The position numbers and the translations under genes are program-made. 64,000 nucleotides of DNA from Mauremys mutica (lineage: Eukaryota > Chordata > Testudines > Geoemydidae): the NCBI RefSeq assembly GCF_020497125.1, contig NC_059072.1:74035697-74099696 (forward strand), in the 5' to 3' direction. Positions 27,312 through 40,310 of this stretch are shown here, piece by piece (within the stretch, counting starts at the first letter, position 1; the number at the start of each line of letters is the position of its first letter). The notes below the pieces were generated by a model. It was not told the DNA's origin and ran no database searches. It saw nothing but the letters and a program-made list of their open reading frames with translations.

Positions 27312-27881
27312 CAGGGCCGGTGCAAGGATGTTTCGCGCCCTAGGTGAAACTTCCACCTTACGCCCTCCCCCCCGTGCTTCCCCCCCGTGGAAGCTCCCCC
27401 TGTCCCTGAGGCACCCCCCTTGGGGCAGCTCCCGACCCCCCACCCTCCGCCCTGAGGCACCACCCCTCTGCCCCAGCTCACCCCTGCTCCGTGCACGAGC
27501 ACCCCAAGCATCCCGTCGCTGCTTCACTTCTCCCGTCTCTCAGGCACCGCAAGCTTAGGAGGCGGGAGAAGTGAAGCAGCTCACCCCTGCCCCGCCTCCT
27601 CCCCGAGCACGCCGTGGCCGCTTCACTTCTCCTGCCTCCCAGGCTCGGGGAGGAGGTGGGGCAGGGGTTAGCTGGGGTGGGGAGTTCCCCTGCATGCCGC
27701 CCCCCTACTTACTTGCTGCAGACGGCCCTCCCCGCGTTCCCATGCCCCATTCTCCCTCCGGCAGCGACCAGGGTGGCCGAAGATCCGGCCGCCACAGTCG
27801 CTGCCGAAGAAAACGGCGCCGTCCCAAATACCAGTGCCCTAGGCGACCGCCTAGGTCACCTAAATGGTTGCACCAGCCCTG
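27312..27881 (+). mobile_element. hAT-type element with perfect 8-bp duplication
   Basis: Left end CAGGGCCGGTGCAAGGATG, right end inverted CAGGGCTGGTGCAACCATT. Flanked on both sides by GGGCTCCT (27304-27311 and 27882-27889), the 8-bp duplication of hAT transposition. 570 bp, C-rich interior, no transposase. Confidence 0.85.
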
Positions 27882-28060
27882 GGGCTCCTTGCAGCCCACC
27901 AAGTGAGCTGGCAGGAAACCATGAAGATTTTTGGTGGAAGTTTGGAAGTTCATCAAACCCGATATGTCTGCGAAACATTTCATACTTGGCAAATCAACAT
28001 TTTTGGATGAAACCCTGTTTGGTCAGAATATTTCCAAACCTCTCTAGTCACCACATGACT

Positions 28061-28694
28061 TTGTGAACCTGAGCTTTAAGAAACACTGTGAGACTCATGA
28101 GAAAATTGTAAAAGTTAGCTATGTTGACTGTGGCACCAACAGAATGCAAGAAACACCTCAGTGAGTCACATGTACCTGCAAGTTGCATATCAGAGAGTTA
28201 GATGCCCTGACATGCCTCTACATGCAATCTGACGGGTAGCAGGGAAAGAGGAATATTGTGGATGGAGAGTGGGTATGTCAAAACCCTTGCCATACACCTA
28301 CGCTGACTGTTATGCAAATGTCTGAGAGTCCAATATAGTATCCTGGGAAATACAAGTTAAAAGGTGAATAATACTAACATATTTGATTAGTGGAAATGTA
28401 ACCTGGTTAACCCCATGCCTCTGGGAAAGTTACTGTCTCTTTAAATGGTGGTGCAGCTTGGAAGCTTAGGCTTGGAGACAGGAAAAGGAAGTGGAGGACA
28501 GAAATGCAAGTATTGCAAAATGGGAGGAGAGTAGCCATATGCCCTAGAAGGGGCAGCTCAGCAAGAGGTGCAGGATTCATGGGTGAGGGAGCTGGGAAGG
28601 AGTTTGATAACTGAAGATCCTAATGCTAAGCACGAAGAAGGAGAGAAACTGTGAGTAAACAAAGCCAGAGACAGCTGTACCCTCCCACAGTCTG
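28061..28694. other. Intergenic, nothing recognisable
   Basis: No supported gene or repeat. Confidence 0.35.
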
Positions 28695-28870
28695 AAATGC
28701 ACATTTTTCACAGTGGAAAAAAAGTCTCGTGTTTATCACCAGGGTAAAATTCAAAAGTGGCTGAACTTCAAAACATGAAACTTAATATGCCTATGGCCCC
28801 TAAGGAGCAGTGTTTACTTTACAAACAACCTGGCTCTCAAATAAACTTACAAATGTGTGAAAATGTGCTG
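28695..28870. repeat. Dispersed repeat, copy B
   Basis: Second member of the family at 23590-23890: CACATTTTTCACAGTGGAAA, AAAAGTGGCTGAACTTC, AACATGAAACTTAATATG, AAGGAGCAGTG, TGGCTCTCAAAT in the same order. Confidence 0.5.
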
Positions 28871-31800
28871 TAATATGTGACCTAAAAAGAAAATGACCAA
28901 GGATTCTCTGGAGTGGTGGTCTGACCAGCTTATTCCAATTAGCCATGGAAAAGAGACCTTTTCCCAAGTACTAACAGTATTTGTTCACTCTAGACATTAC
29001 TTTTCTGTAGCAGCTGTCACCATAGCATGTGGGAGGCATTGGGGGTGTGTATGCATTGTTTTTATGTTAGATTTAGTAGGTTTCCTTTCAAGCATTTAGT
29101 AACTACAGCTACTAACCAAATGAGAGAAAACATCCCCCAGTAAAAGTGTATACACCTAGTTTGAGGCATGGACCAGGAAACCACAGATACAGTTCTAGCA
29201 TCCAATTTCCACCAATTTTCCAATTGGTGGAAAAAAGCATCCTATAAAGGGGGAGGGCTTATCAAGCCCATCTACCCAACTCTCCTATAGTAGGTACTCA
29301 AATGCCACATTTGGGACCTGGAGTAGGACTGGGATTTATGTCAATGAGTAGGAATTATTTCAAGGTTTAATAGTGCTATACCATGTCTTGTAAATAAGGG
29401 ACTTCTTTAAACTTCTCAGGCCAAATCTTAAAATCCTATATCTGGCAATATCCTAAGTTCTGGAAAAACATTTTTTTTGTATTATTAAAAACTAGACAAT
29501 GAGTTTTTTTAAAGCGCTAGAAAAAATCTGTGAAGTCTCTCATATGTAGAACTTATGCTCTACTTAAATATTAGCGATACTCTGGAGTGTAGCCACTGAA
29601 AATTGCACATGTTCCATTTACTATTAAAGTTGAGGACATTGAAAAGGAGTTTATATATTTTTATGCCTCCCCTTGCTTTAATATGTTATGCAACTTTAGT
29701 GATACCTTACTCCATCATATGACTTTTGTGAAAGAAAGAGTTCTGTTTTTATTACTGCTCTTTATTCTGTGAAATTACTCTGTGTGTAAACATGGGTTTT
29801 CTATTTTTGCAATGGAAAACTGAAGACTTTTGCTACATGTGTATGTATGAGTATATGTATAATACCTACGTTATGAGCTGCAAATGGAGTTTAATATATC
29901 TTTTCCTCTACATCAACTCTTTTCTTTTTTAAAATAAAACATAGTGGGAGTTAGGCCAAATTTATACCAGGGATAAATCTGTCCCTGTATACCTAACCCT
30001 GTTGAATTTAGTGCAGTTGTACCAGGGTAAATTCAGCTATCAATGTCTAGACTACAGTTACAGTATGTTGATTTTTCTCATGCTACACAAATTGACTATA
30101 TATGTGCTAAGCAGTAAGATGATATTTATGTTGATTGAAGGCTGAACTAAGATAAAATATTATAAGCCCCAATGCCTGTGGTATCTGGAACTGTTCCCTC
30201 TTTTTAGAAGTGGGGAGGCATTATCACTGCCACAAATATGGGCGGATGTCTGTCCCCCAACTCCACAGAGCCCCAGGATACTGATGAATACCAAGGGCCA
30301 AGCCCACAGATCTTGGAACTTCAACACAGAGGGCTTGCACCACTGCACTTCTTTGTGTATCTCCTTTTCCCAATGGAGGTACAGCTCCCTAAGGAGCCAT
30401 TCGGCCTCTGAATCCTCCGTCTGTAGCAGGAGCTATGGATTGGATTTTTTCTGCTCAGAAAGCCACAGGGCTCTATTAGAGCACCCCTTGGGGACCAGCT
30501 GCTTCATCCCCCCACATCTGTGGAGCTGTGAATGTGCAGACTAGGCACAGAGGGGAGTGTGTAGGGTTGGGGAAGACACTCCACCCTCCTGTGGACTTAG
30601 GGCACCTTGTGTCCTAATTCCTACTTGTCTGCTGCCTTTCTGGCCATGTAATGGAGGGGAACACAGTTCTCTGATTGTGAAGATTTAGGATCCTCTTCTC
30701 ATCTTTCTAGTTCAGGGACCAGATCCTGAACTTGGCAAAATTGTCACTGACTAAAATGGCCCTGGCCAGTTAAAAAATGCGGCTAAACCTCCAGCCACTG
30801 GGAGACTCCAGGTCAAAAGGGCCAGGAGGTGAAATGTTAGCATGAGGTTCACATAATGACTGACAAGGCCTCAGCTCTGTGGTGTTCTACTGAGACATTC
30901 TCATTCTCCAGGGGGCTCAGATTTTCATCAAAATCTAGACTGGGGCATATCAAAGGTTCATCACCTCATTCTGTGTAACAGGCACCCTACAGTCACTCTT
31001 TCCTCCACAGAGCCACACACTATTTCTAGACATATGTAGTGTTTCTCCCACCCTGGTGAGAATAAACCCCTCCCAGGGCAGTGTGTGAGGAGTTTAGAGC
31101 AGTTGGGTTTGGGGAGGTATCGGGAGGGATAGAAGTTATACCCTGAGCCAGTGACTCTAATTCTGGGCTGCCCTTTTATGCCACTTCTTTGGGGTAAAGA
31201 AGACAGAAAACTGCTGGACCCCAAGGGGGTTCCTTGGGCCAGTCCAGTCCTATGCCACCTTCCCTCCACACCTCACAGCACCTGGGGCATGCTAGGGGTG
31301 GGGTAGGGTTTTGCTGGAGCACTCTGTGCTCTGGGCTGCAGAATAGCCCACGGTGACTGGGGGAAGCCAGCATAAGTTAGAGTGGCCACAGGTGATGGGA
31401 GCTGGGAAGGGCTCCAGGCAAGCCCAAAATTCAAAAGCAGCAATGGTGCTTTGAAGTCATATTTACCACCACTATCTCCCCACCCCCACCCTCCTAAGCT
31501 GTGCATCCTGACAGGCACAACTCAGAATCAAAGTGAAGGAGTACAACTTGAATGGCTAGGCAGAGGGCCTCAGACTTGCCCAAACTACTGTATCTTTGCC
31601 AATAGCTTGTGTAAAGACCATCAGACAGTGTGACAAACTGGGAAATATCTGTACTGATTTTTTTATGACTATGGTACAAGCCCGTGTGTATGTTTATGAT
31701 GGGTTCCTTGCTATGGGGTTAGATCAAAAGGATTGTTAGGGGAACCAAGCAGGAAAGGGGTAAAACAAAGACACAGATAAGAGGCCCAGAGGAAAGAGTG

Positions 31801-32190
31801 GAAAAGCTGTTTATTGGGGAATATCCACTAGCTGGTTCTGGCCAGGCCAAGAACAGTTTACTCTTATCAAGGCTAAGGCTAGGGTCAAAAGGAGGATAGA
31901 AAACATTAGAGAACCTCAGCCCTAGAAAAGCATGGGGGTTGAGTCATGGCCGGAAGTTGTCCAGGGACTGTCAGCTAGAGCTGATGGGGTGGCAAGGAGA
32001 AACACAGAAACAGCATGTGGAGTGGGGTTTTGTTTTGTTTTTTAGTAAACATAAAACATCTTTTTTTATATTTTAATGAAATTCTTTATGTTTTGGTGGC
32101 TGAAGGAGTAACTTATTCTGTAATTCGTTTATATTTGAAAATTTAAGGGTTGTTTTTTAAATTTGCTCCAACTTCAAAGGAAGAATTTTT
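28871..32190. other. Intergenic, nothing recognisable
   Basis: 3.3 kb of mixed composition. Frames up to 102 codons (30961-31269, - strand) show no recognisable similarity. No clear transposon ends. Confidence 0.35.
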
Positions 32191-32199
32191 AGTCTAGAG

Positions 32200-32510
32200 C
32201 AGGGGTCAGCAACCTTTCAGAAGTGCTGTGCCGACTCTTCGTTTATTCACTCTAATTTAAGGTTTTGCACGCCAGTAATACATTTTAACGTTTTTAGAAG
32301 GTCTCTTTCTATAAGTCTATAATGTATAACTAAACTACTGTTGTATGTAAAGTAAATAAGATTTTTAAAAAGTTTAAGAAGCTTCATTTAAAATTAAATT
32401 AAAATGCAGAGCCCCCCAGACCAGTGGCCAGGACTCGAACAGTGTGAGTGCCACTGAAAATCAGCTCGCTTGCCGCCTTCAGCACACATGCCATAGGTTG
32501 CCTACCCCTG
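32200..32510 (+). mobile_element. hAT-type MITE with perfect 8-bp duplication
   Basis: Starts CAGGGGTCAGCAACCTTTC, ends GGTTGCCTACCCCTG. Flanked by GTCTAGAG at 32192-32199 and 32511-32518. 311 bp, AT-rich interior, no coding capacity. Confidence 0.9.
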
Positions 32511-32518
32511 GTCTAGAG

Positions 32519-34385
32519 AGAGAGTTCTCATCAAGCTATTGCTGTTCTGGCTCAGCAGTTGGATGGATGCTTGGAAACAATGATGAGAGCCATAGCAATG
32601 GATACAAACTGCGCCTGGTGTGGAAGTGAAAAAAGCTGAATTCTGTTCCTCAGTCTGGTGTTATGTAGAGGCAGGTGCGAATATGAACATCTCCACCTCA
32701 GCTCATCCGTCTTTAAAAATCAATTTCCTTTATATAAACATATATAAAAAGCACAATATAGGGGAAGGGGAGAGACTCCTCCATGGACTTAATTCAGACT
32801 AGATTGAAAATTCCAGCTGGTTCCATTTGGCAAAGTTTTGGAACAGAGCAACTGGGCTACAGCTTCCCCAGTAGATATCAAAAGAGGCTGGTTGAAGATT
32901 CTAATAGAGGGTATTAGAAAGTCTGTTAGGGTACCTCATGGATCACGTGCCTGATCCAAAGCCCATGTTGGTTAGTAGGCATCTTTCCATTGACCTTGAT
33001 GTAGAAATCATCTTTGTGTTCTACTGGGTGGCCAAGATTTTATTTTGCCAAATAGAACAGAAAGGTAACTTTGACTTGGTAGCCCATGGAGGGAGGGAGG
33101 GAGGGAGAGAGAGAGAGAGAGAGTGTGAGAGATATCAATAGCAGTGCACAGGCCCTACCTTTGAGGAACAGAGATGCTTCAAGTTACAAGCTGTGTGATT
33201 TCATTATATCAAGAACATTAATTCTACAATCCCAACAATTGTGCATAGCATTTTTCATTAAAACAGTTCCCACCCCAAATGATACACTGTCCTAACTATT
33301 CCAATCGCAGTGTTACTAAACAATCTGTAGAGAAAAAGTAAAAGAGGCTCCTAAATAAGTGACCTGATTTTATGAGCACCTAATAACTTCTGTTGCTTTC
33401 CATGGTTGGTACTGGGTGCAAGGCACTCTGGAAGACCATTTATTGAGAGTCTAACTTGAGGCTCCTATTTTTGAAAATCTTGGCCTTCATCTTTATAGTA
33501 AACATCAATAGTCAGTAAAATCAGGGTGAAGCATTTGATAATGACATTTATTTTTCTTGCTTAATTTTCAAAACAAAATTTGGGGAAGTAGGTGAGTGAG
33601 GGTCTTTAAGTACCTGTAGGATTCTGACCTAAGACTTAAACACATGGTTAACTTTATGCACCTGAGTGTTCCCTTTGGAGCCAGTGGAAGTATTCATGTG
33701 TGTAACGTTAACTATGTGCATACAGGCATGTAGGATCAGGGCCTTAGTCAATAAGGAGGATGAGATCTCTGCTTACACCTGAAGTGACCAGTGAGGAGGA
33801 TGGAAAGCACTGTATAAGTTGTAAGTATTATGAGTTTGTTTATTTAAGCTGATGGTCTGGAAATCTATCTTCCTATGTGTGACCTACTCTTCTGCCCGAG
33901 ATTGATTTTTTTCATTATAAATTAATCCTGGAATGCTGGAAGCAAATGTCATTAGTGTCTCTACCAAAACTTCCCACAGAAGCAGCATTGATCAAGTTGC
34001 TGCAGGCATTTGTTTCTGAAGGCTCCAAAGCCTCACTGGAAAAGTTTAGAGACCTTGTCTGTCATAGACTATATTAAAAATGGGTGAAGTTCTGCTTGCC
34101 TTACTCACATGAGTAGTCCTGTCATCTGATCTTGAAGGTGACCCCAACAAAAGCCATTGTTGCACTCCCACATACTGCTCTTACTGTACAGTAAAATCAC
34201 ATGGTTATTAAATATTTTGCTATAATTTTTTTGTGCAGTGAGTGTTCCTTGCTCCTGTTCTTGCTTGTTTTCCAACGAAAAACACTATTTGGTCTTCAAG
34301 ACTCCCTGCATTTGATAAATGTCAGAACTACTCAGATGAGCTGCTTTAATTGTAACAATTCTGATGGCTTGGCCAAGTCACAGAG
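32519..34385. other. Intergenic with GGGA/GA microsatellite
   Basis: No gene. A (GGGA)n(GA)n tract lies at 33087-33125. Old 'CTTAAACACATGGTTAACTT' dispersed-repeat relic at 33630-33750. Confidence 0.4.
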
Positions 34386-34735
34386 AGGGCCGGCATTAGA
34401 GGGTAGCAAGCAGGGCAATGGCTTGGGGCCCTGCAAAGCTAAGTTGCGTCATATCTACAGAGTCACTATGGGTAAATGTAGTGTGAGCATTACAGTCATT
34501 TAATCTGTAAAAGTGGAAATAAATCATTTTAAATCAGAGGTTTTCAAACTATGGGGCGTGCTCCTTAGGGTGGCATGGAGGAAAGTTTGGAGGGAGGGGA
34601 AGTGGCGACGCCAGGCGGCTCGGGCTTTGGCGCTGGGCGGCAATGCCAGGCTGCTGGGGCTTCGGCCCCGGGCGGTGGGGTGGGGGGCCGCTCCTTGTTT
34701 CTGCCCTGGGCTAGTCTAATGTCGGCCCTTGTATC
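34386..34735 (+). mobile_element. Nested hAT-type elements, degraded
   Basis: Outer ends are GAGAGGGCCGGCATTAGA (34386) and GTCGGCCCTTG (34722). At about 34537 an inner element begins CAGAGGTTTTCAAACTATGG and runs into a GC-rich block with GGCGGCTCGGGCTTTGGCG. The inner right end is not visible. Confidence 0.5.
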
Positions 34736-37241
34736 TGAGAATATTGCAGTTTGGAAGCTGTTGAGCTGCAAAATTAGAACTGCTTCATACAGCAAATTAG
34801 TTTAAATATCTATGTACATAGGTCTGTAAATGTGCACTTTCCAGTAACGTAGCTCTTTTGAACAACTGTGAACGCTATGGCAGTGCTTTTGAAAACACTA
34901 GGTCCTGATCATCCCTGCAGTTTCCAATAAATTACCTCTCTGGTCGGTTAGTTCCAGCAGGGTTAATCCCACTCAAGGGGATTAAGTCCACTAGGATGCT
35001 CTGCCTGGGTAGCATGATGGTTACGGGCTTTATAAATAGCTAGGTAGATAGACTTCAAGATTTATTTTTCAAATAGAAGAATTTTTCGGAGGCTGATCCT
35101 GAATTGATTTCAGTGTAATTCTGTGAGTAGGACAACTGCAGGAGTCGTCAGGGAGTGAGGGAAGCATCAGTGGATTTGTTTTGACATTGTCGTTCTCAGA
35201 TTCTGTTAAACAAACTGAAGCAATTGTTGGTGAAGAAAAGAAAATCACATCTGGACTGAAAATGTAAACCACAGGCCCTGGCCAATGTGACTCAGACTTT
35301 GTAGCCTAAAAACCGGTGTTTATATGGATATTATCGCTGGTCCAACTGAAAGCATACAGTAGCTATGCATAAACGAAGAGGCCTAATTCAATGAACTCTG
35401 ATCATGGGGGCTCTTTTGTTCTTTTAGCTTCAGTAGAAGTTAGATGCCTGCCCTCAGAAGGTCTACTTTTATAGGTACTGTTTCTGAAGGGTGCTGAGCC
35501 CACCCCGCTGGTTGCAGAGGCTGTCCCTCTTTCAGGTTGATGATCTCAGTGTGAAAAGCATGGAACTCTTATCAGTTGGATTTTTCATATTATAAACCTG
35601 GTGTGTCAGAAAAGCAATTATTTTAACATTACTTCAGTTAATGTGTCACTATCATACTCATCTGCCTTGCAGGGCTTTTCTGGGGGTGATTAATCTACTT
35701 GTGGGCCTTATCATGCATTCTCCACCATGGCAAGAATCCCATTGAGTTCAATGGGAGATTAGCCAAAGTAGCAAGTGGAGAATCAGGCCCATTTTTTTTT
35801 AAATTGCCTCGAGGATCAAGGGTCATATTTTCAAAGATAGTTAGGTACCTAAAGATGAAACTAGGTGCCTAGTGTGATTTTTTTTTTTCCAGAAGTGCTT
35901 AGGTGCCTAAATCCTTTTGAAACCAATTGGATTATTTAAGACGTTGAAATCAATAGGAGTTATGGGTCTATGTTCTTTTGAAAATCCCTGTCTGCATTTT
36001 TAAGCACCTAAATACCTTTAAAAATCTGCCCCTAAGGTCTCAATTTAGCAAGGTATTTCAGCACATGCCTGGCTTTAAGCATGTCAGTAGTCCCAACTAA
36101 AGTCAAAGGCATGTACCATAAATCTCACAACCTGGTTCTATTTTGAGGCCTACGGACTGTATTTTTGCTCTGTGTTGGTACAGCGCCTAGCACAATGGGG
36201 CCTTGGTCCATGGCTGGAGCTCCTAGGCACTACCTCAACACAACTAATGAATGTTGTTGTGAAGTGACATGTGGTTAGTCAGATGATATACTTAACAAGG
36301 AAGAGTATGGCACATTTGTAAGGCACCTTAAAAGCTCTTGTGTGGGATGTTGGCAACCACTTGCTGCTGTCTGTAGTTTTTTGATTGGTAATTATTCTGC
36401 AGAATTGCTTATGACACTACAGCCATTTCTTGCTGTCTATGAGACATGCCCCTGAAATGATTTTGTATTCTCTGTGGACATAGTCAGATATTTTCTGTGT
36501 GCAGTTGGTTATCGGGAGTATGTTCCCCTGATTAAAGGGGAATTGGAACAATCAAACAATAATTCATTTTATTTAGGGTTCAAATTTGCCCTCTCAGAGA
36601 ACTTCAGGATTTGGTTGTACATTATAGCATTGAGTTCCCACTTTGTGTGCTATTGGGTCCCCAGACAGATGACTCTGCAGTCATTTTGCTTTTGTTTTGC
36701 TCAGCAGCATCACGAACAATAGACTTAACAAAAAAAAAAGTGGCTGGACTTCAGTTTATACAGTCCTGTGGAGAACAGCTGGTGAGCCACAGCCTCTGGG
36801 TAACTCCTGACAATGATTATGTGCGAGAGAAAGAGAGAAGCAGAGATCTTAGAATGGGCTGGCAGCGAGATTGTATGTGCAATGAATAAGGGGTTGGAGG
36901 GGTCTTTAAAAATAATAATTTTAACATTTTATTATTTAAACAGATTATCTTTTGATGTATGTAAGCCCATGCAAGGTGACACCTGCTGGTGGAATTTGGC
37001 ACCACATAAAGGTTACTTTAAGACTACCATGTGCTAAATGCAATGAGAGGTGCTGATTGACGTGTGACACTGATTTGTTACTAGTTTCAGCAACATAGAT
37101 TGTTAATGATGTTATGGTCCAGATTTGTATTTTGGATGGTCCGGCTCTTTGTTTGTTTCCATTAGTTTGTCTCAAATTATTGCTAAAATTCACCTGACCA
37201 GTAGTTAAAATGAATATTTTATGAATATTGTCAATATTTGC
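34736..37241. other. Intergenic with old dispersed repeats
   Basis: No gene. 35730-36150 holds several blocks of the old 'GGTGCCTAAAT…TTTGAAAATC' and 'GTCAATGGGA' repeat type; 36175-36250 contains TACAGCGCCTAGCACAATGG, the tail of another old repeat. Confidence 0.4.
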
Positions 37242-37391
37242 CAGGGCTGCCCAGAGGATTCAGGGGGCCTGGGGCAAAGGGGCCCCTTCCATAAAAAAAG
37301 TGCAATACTATACAATGCTATAGTCTCATGGGGGCCCCTGTGGGGCCCAAGGCAAATTGCCCCACTTGCTCTGCCCCCACAGGCGGCCCTG
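37242..37391 (+). mobile_element. Short hAT-type MITE
   Basis: CAGGGCTGCCCAGAGGATTC at the left, CAGGCGGCCCTG at the right as inverted ends. 150 bp. Interior GGGGCCTGGGGCAAAGG and GGCAAATTGCCCCAC. Same family as 10695-10860. Flanks do not match, so the duplication has decayed or the ends are slightly off. Confidence 0.7.
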
Positions 37392-37502
37392 GGAAAAATA
37401 AACCTTCCGCATCTCGGCACAAACCCAGTTTTGAGAAAACTTCTTTATAAGGTATCACTGATTCTCAGCATCAGCTAGTGCTAAAAGGCACTAAAGCTCA
37501 TT

Positions 37503-37750
37503 AAAAGGGTTGGACAAATATTTTCTGTCAAAACTTTTTTTGGATTGAAAACTAGGGGTTTTTTAAAAACAGAAAAAAATCATGGACAATGTCTGCTTTC
37601 CTTCAAAATTTGTTGTGGTTTTTTTAATTGAAAAGCTGAAATTAGTCTGCCAAAACCTGAATATGGTTTGGGGTTTCAGAAGTGTGTGGCCAAATATTTG
37701 CTGCTTGCTGTGTTTGATTGTTTAAAGAAACAATAAAAAAATTCTGCTTT
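37503..37750. repeat. Decayed AT-rich interspersed repeat
   Basis: AAATATTTTCTGTCAAAAC, TTTTTTGGATTGAAAAC and similar blocks, of the type seen at 26.8 and 45.2 kb. Confidence 0.35.
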
Positions 37751-37878
37751 GGTCACACCTCAGCTTGTGACCAAACGCCTGAGCCCATCCAGTCAGAGAT
37801 TTTTTTCCCCAGGTTTCTGATACTCTGCTGGCTTCCTTGACTCATATCTGTCTCCATAATTTTGGGTTCATTTAGCTT

Positions 37879-38120
37879 AGAACATAAGAACAGCCATACT
37901 GGGTCAAACCAAAGGCCATCCTGCCCAGTATCCTGTCTACTGACAATGGCCAATGCCAAGTGCCCCAGAGGGAGTGAACCTAACAGGTAATCAAGTGATC
38001 TCTCTCCTGCCATCCATCTCCACCCTCTGACAAACAGAGGCTAGGGACACCATTCCTTACCCATCCTGGCTACTAGTCATTAATGGACTTAACTCCATAC
38101 ATTTATCTGTTTCCTAGAGA
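37879..38120 (-). mobile_element. CR1 LINE 3' end fragment, antisense
   Basis: AACATAAGAACAGCCATACT then GGGTCAAACC, CAGTATCCTGTC, GGCCAATGCCAAGTGCCC and CATCCTGGCTACTAGTCATT: the reverse complement of the CR1 3' untranslated region, less diverged than the copy at 2.9 kb. Confidence 0.85.
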
Positions 38121-38315
38121 CTGGCTCCATGGAGTCCCTCACAAACTGGAGACGGTTACTGTGGGGTTGTCTTTAGTATAGCTTATGTACATACTCCACA
38201 AAGTGAGCATTTAAGCTTGTTCCAGAATCTGGGATGAGCCTATGTTGTGAAAACTGAAATGCTCAAAATAGCACATGCATGTGAATGGACACAGGGTGCT
38301 AAAATTAAATTAACC

Positions 38316-38516
38316 CAGGGGTTCTCAAACTGGGGCTCACGAGGTTATTACTGGGGGTTGTGAGCTGTCAGCCTCCACCTCAAACCCTGCTTTGCCTCCA
38401 GCATTTATAATAGTGTTAAATATATTAAAAAGTGTTTTCAATTTGGGGAGGGGGTGTCGCACTCAGAGGTTTCCTGTGTGAAACGGGTCACCAGTACAAA
38501 AGTTTGAGAACCACTG
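38316..38516 (+). mobile_element. hAT-type MITE with perfect 8-bp duplication
   Basis: Ends CAGGGGTTCTCAAACTGGGG and AAGTTTGAGAACCACTG; flanked by AATTAACC at 38308-38315 and 38517-38524. 201 bp. A second copy is at 47207-47420. Confidence 0.9.
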
Positions 38517-38796
38517 AATTAACCCCTCTGAAGCCTCAGGGAATGCAGGGGAGTGGGGGGGTCTCCCTTGGTAGGGTTGGGAAGGAGGTAGGTGGTGTAG
38601 GATATTGCTCTTCTCATGTGATCCCTCCCCCAGTGGCTAATTTTAAATGAAGCTACCCTCCCCTGACATGAATCTCCCTATGGCACTGAAATTAAATATA
38701 GACTATAATTTGGCATTTGAGAAGTGAAAGGGATGGTTGCCCTAATGGAAAAGCTAACAGCTTGGCTCTTCTGCAAGCCTCTAACTGCTGAATGAG

Positions 38797-39558
38797 CGTT
38801 AGGGTAGGGAAGGCTGTGCCTCCCAAACAGCCTGTCCCTGTCCCCTATCTGACCCCTGCCCACTTCCTGCCCCCCGACTGCCCACCCTCCTCAGAATCCC
38901 CGACCCATCCTGCTCCTTGTCCCCTCACCGTCCCCCAGAGACACCACCACCACCACCCCGGGACCCCATCCCTCCTCCCTGTCTCCTGACTGCCCCAATC
39001 CCTATCCCCCACCCCGCTGAGTCCTGACAGACCCCCGGAACGCCCACAATCCAATCCCCCCATTCCCTGTCCCCTGACCCCCCCAACCTCTGCCCCCTCC
39101 CTGTCCCCTGACTGTTCCCGGGACTCCCTGCCCCTTATCCAACCCCCCCGGCCCCGGCCCCTTACCCCCGGCTCCCGCCTTAACCGGAGCCTCAGCGCAC
39201 CGCATCCAGGAGCATCCCTGAACAGCTGCAGCATGGCTCTGGCGGGGCCCCTCAGCTCCGCCCCATTCAGAGCCGCGTGGTAAGGGGGCGGGGCTGCGAG
39301 CTCCAGCAGGGGCCTGGAGCTCGCAGCCCCGCCCCCTTACCACGCGGCTCTGAATGGGGCAGAGCTGAGGGGCCCCGCCAGAGCCACGCTGCAGCTGTTC
39401 AGGGACGCTCCTGGATGCGCTGAGGCTCCGGGAGAGGGGCGGAGGCGGGGTCGGGCCAGGGCCGGGGAGGGAGCCTTGGCTGTTCTCGTGGGGGCCCCTG
39501 TGGAGCCCGGGGCCTGGGGCAAATTGCCCCACTTGCCCCCCCCTTCCGGGTGGCCCTG
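38797..39558 (+). mobile_element. GC-rich hAT-type element carrying a foldback
   Basis: C-rich left part (TGTCCCCTATCTGACCCCTG and many CCCCTGACTG variants), the large inverted repeat at 39184-39431, then GGGGCAAATTGCCCCACTTG and the end GGGTGGCCCTG at 39558, the terminus shared with 37242-37391. The left boundary is approximate. Long frames here are low-complexity by-products. Confidence 0.55.
39184..39431. repeat. Large near-perfect inverted repeat
   Basis: Left arm 39184-39306, right arm 39314-39431, 7-base spacer. Aligned by eye the arms differ by three substitutions and one 5-base indel over about 120 bases. Very GC-rich, so a highly stable hairpin. Confidence 0.85.
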
Positions 39559-40310
39559 ATATTTGCTTCCTATTGCAGGAAGGTTAATGGAATTATTTGT
39601 TAGACCCTTTTGGTCATATGCATCTTTTATTCTTTTATAAATAGCAAGAATAAGCTCTGCTTATACTCTCTTGTTTTGCAGATAGTAAACAAAGCAAACT
39701 TGCCATGCATTTGCTTACTGAGTGGGAACTGTAACCAACAAGGGATTTTTTATTCCATGTTACAGATTTTTGCTTTGTTTAAAAAGCTCTTATCCATTAA
39801 TATCTGGCCAGATGGAAAAGGAATTAAGGCACAGTCAGAGGGACTCCTTGATGAGAACAGCATTGCAATGGTATGCAGAGAAGAAGAAGCAGGATCACTT
39901 TAAGGAAGTCACCTTTGGTATGAAGTTACTGTGAGGTTAGTAGGAATGAGGAGCGAATAAGGAGCAACTGTTCTTACCTTAAGGAAGAGCCATTAGAGTT
40001 GCTGGATATAGGTTTCAAGAGGAAGCAAAATAAATTAGGATGTAGACACCTGGTCAGGGACTGGACTGAAACCAACCACTTCTTTCAAATAGGACAATAA
40101 GATGGTGCCCACTTCTACTATTCCCAGCCTACTTTACATTTGAGCCACAGCCCTAGATATGAAAGGCTTTGTCCGAGCGAACCTCTGTATTCAGTCATGT
40201 GTCTAAATTGGATACTTTTTAAATGGCGAAATGCTTTTCGAAAGCATTGCTCCAATATCATTTGTCAGTCCCCAGTTTAAGTGATATCAAGGTCTGTGCT
40301 ATGTAACTAA

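Noticed and set aside
27571..28066. 150-codon and 111-codon frames
   Set aside because: Inside and across the hAT element at 27312-27881; the frame crosses its target duplication.
39002..39532. Long frames in GC-rich sequence
   Set aside because: They lie in the foldback-containing transposon and consist of G/P/R-rich low-complexity sequence.
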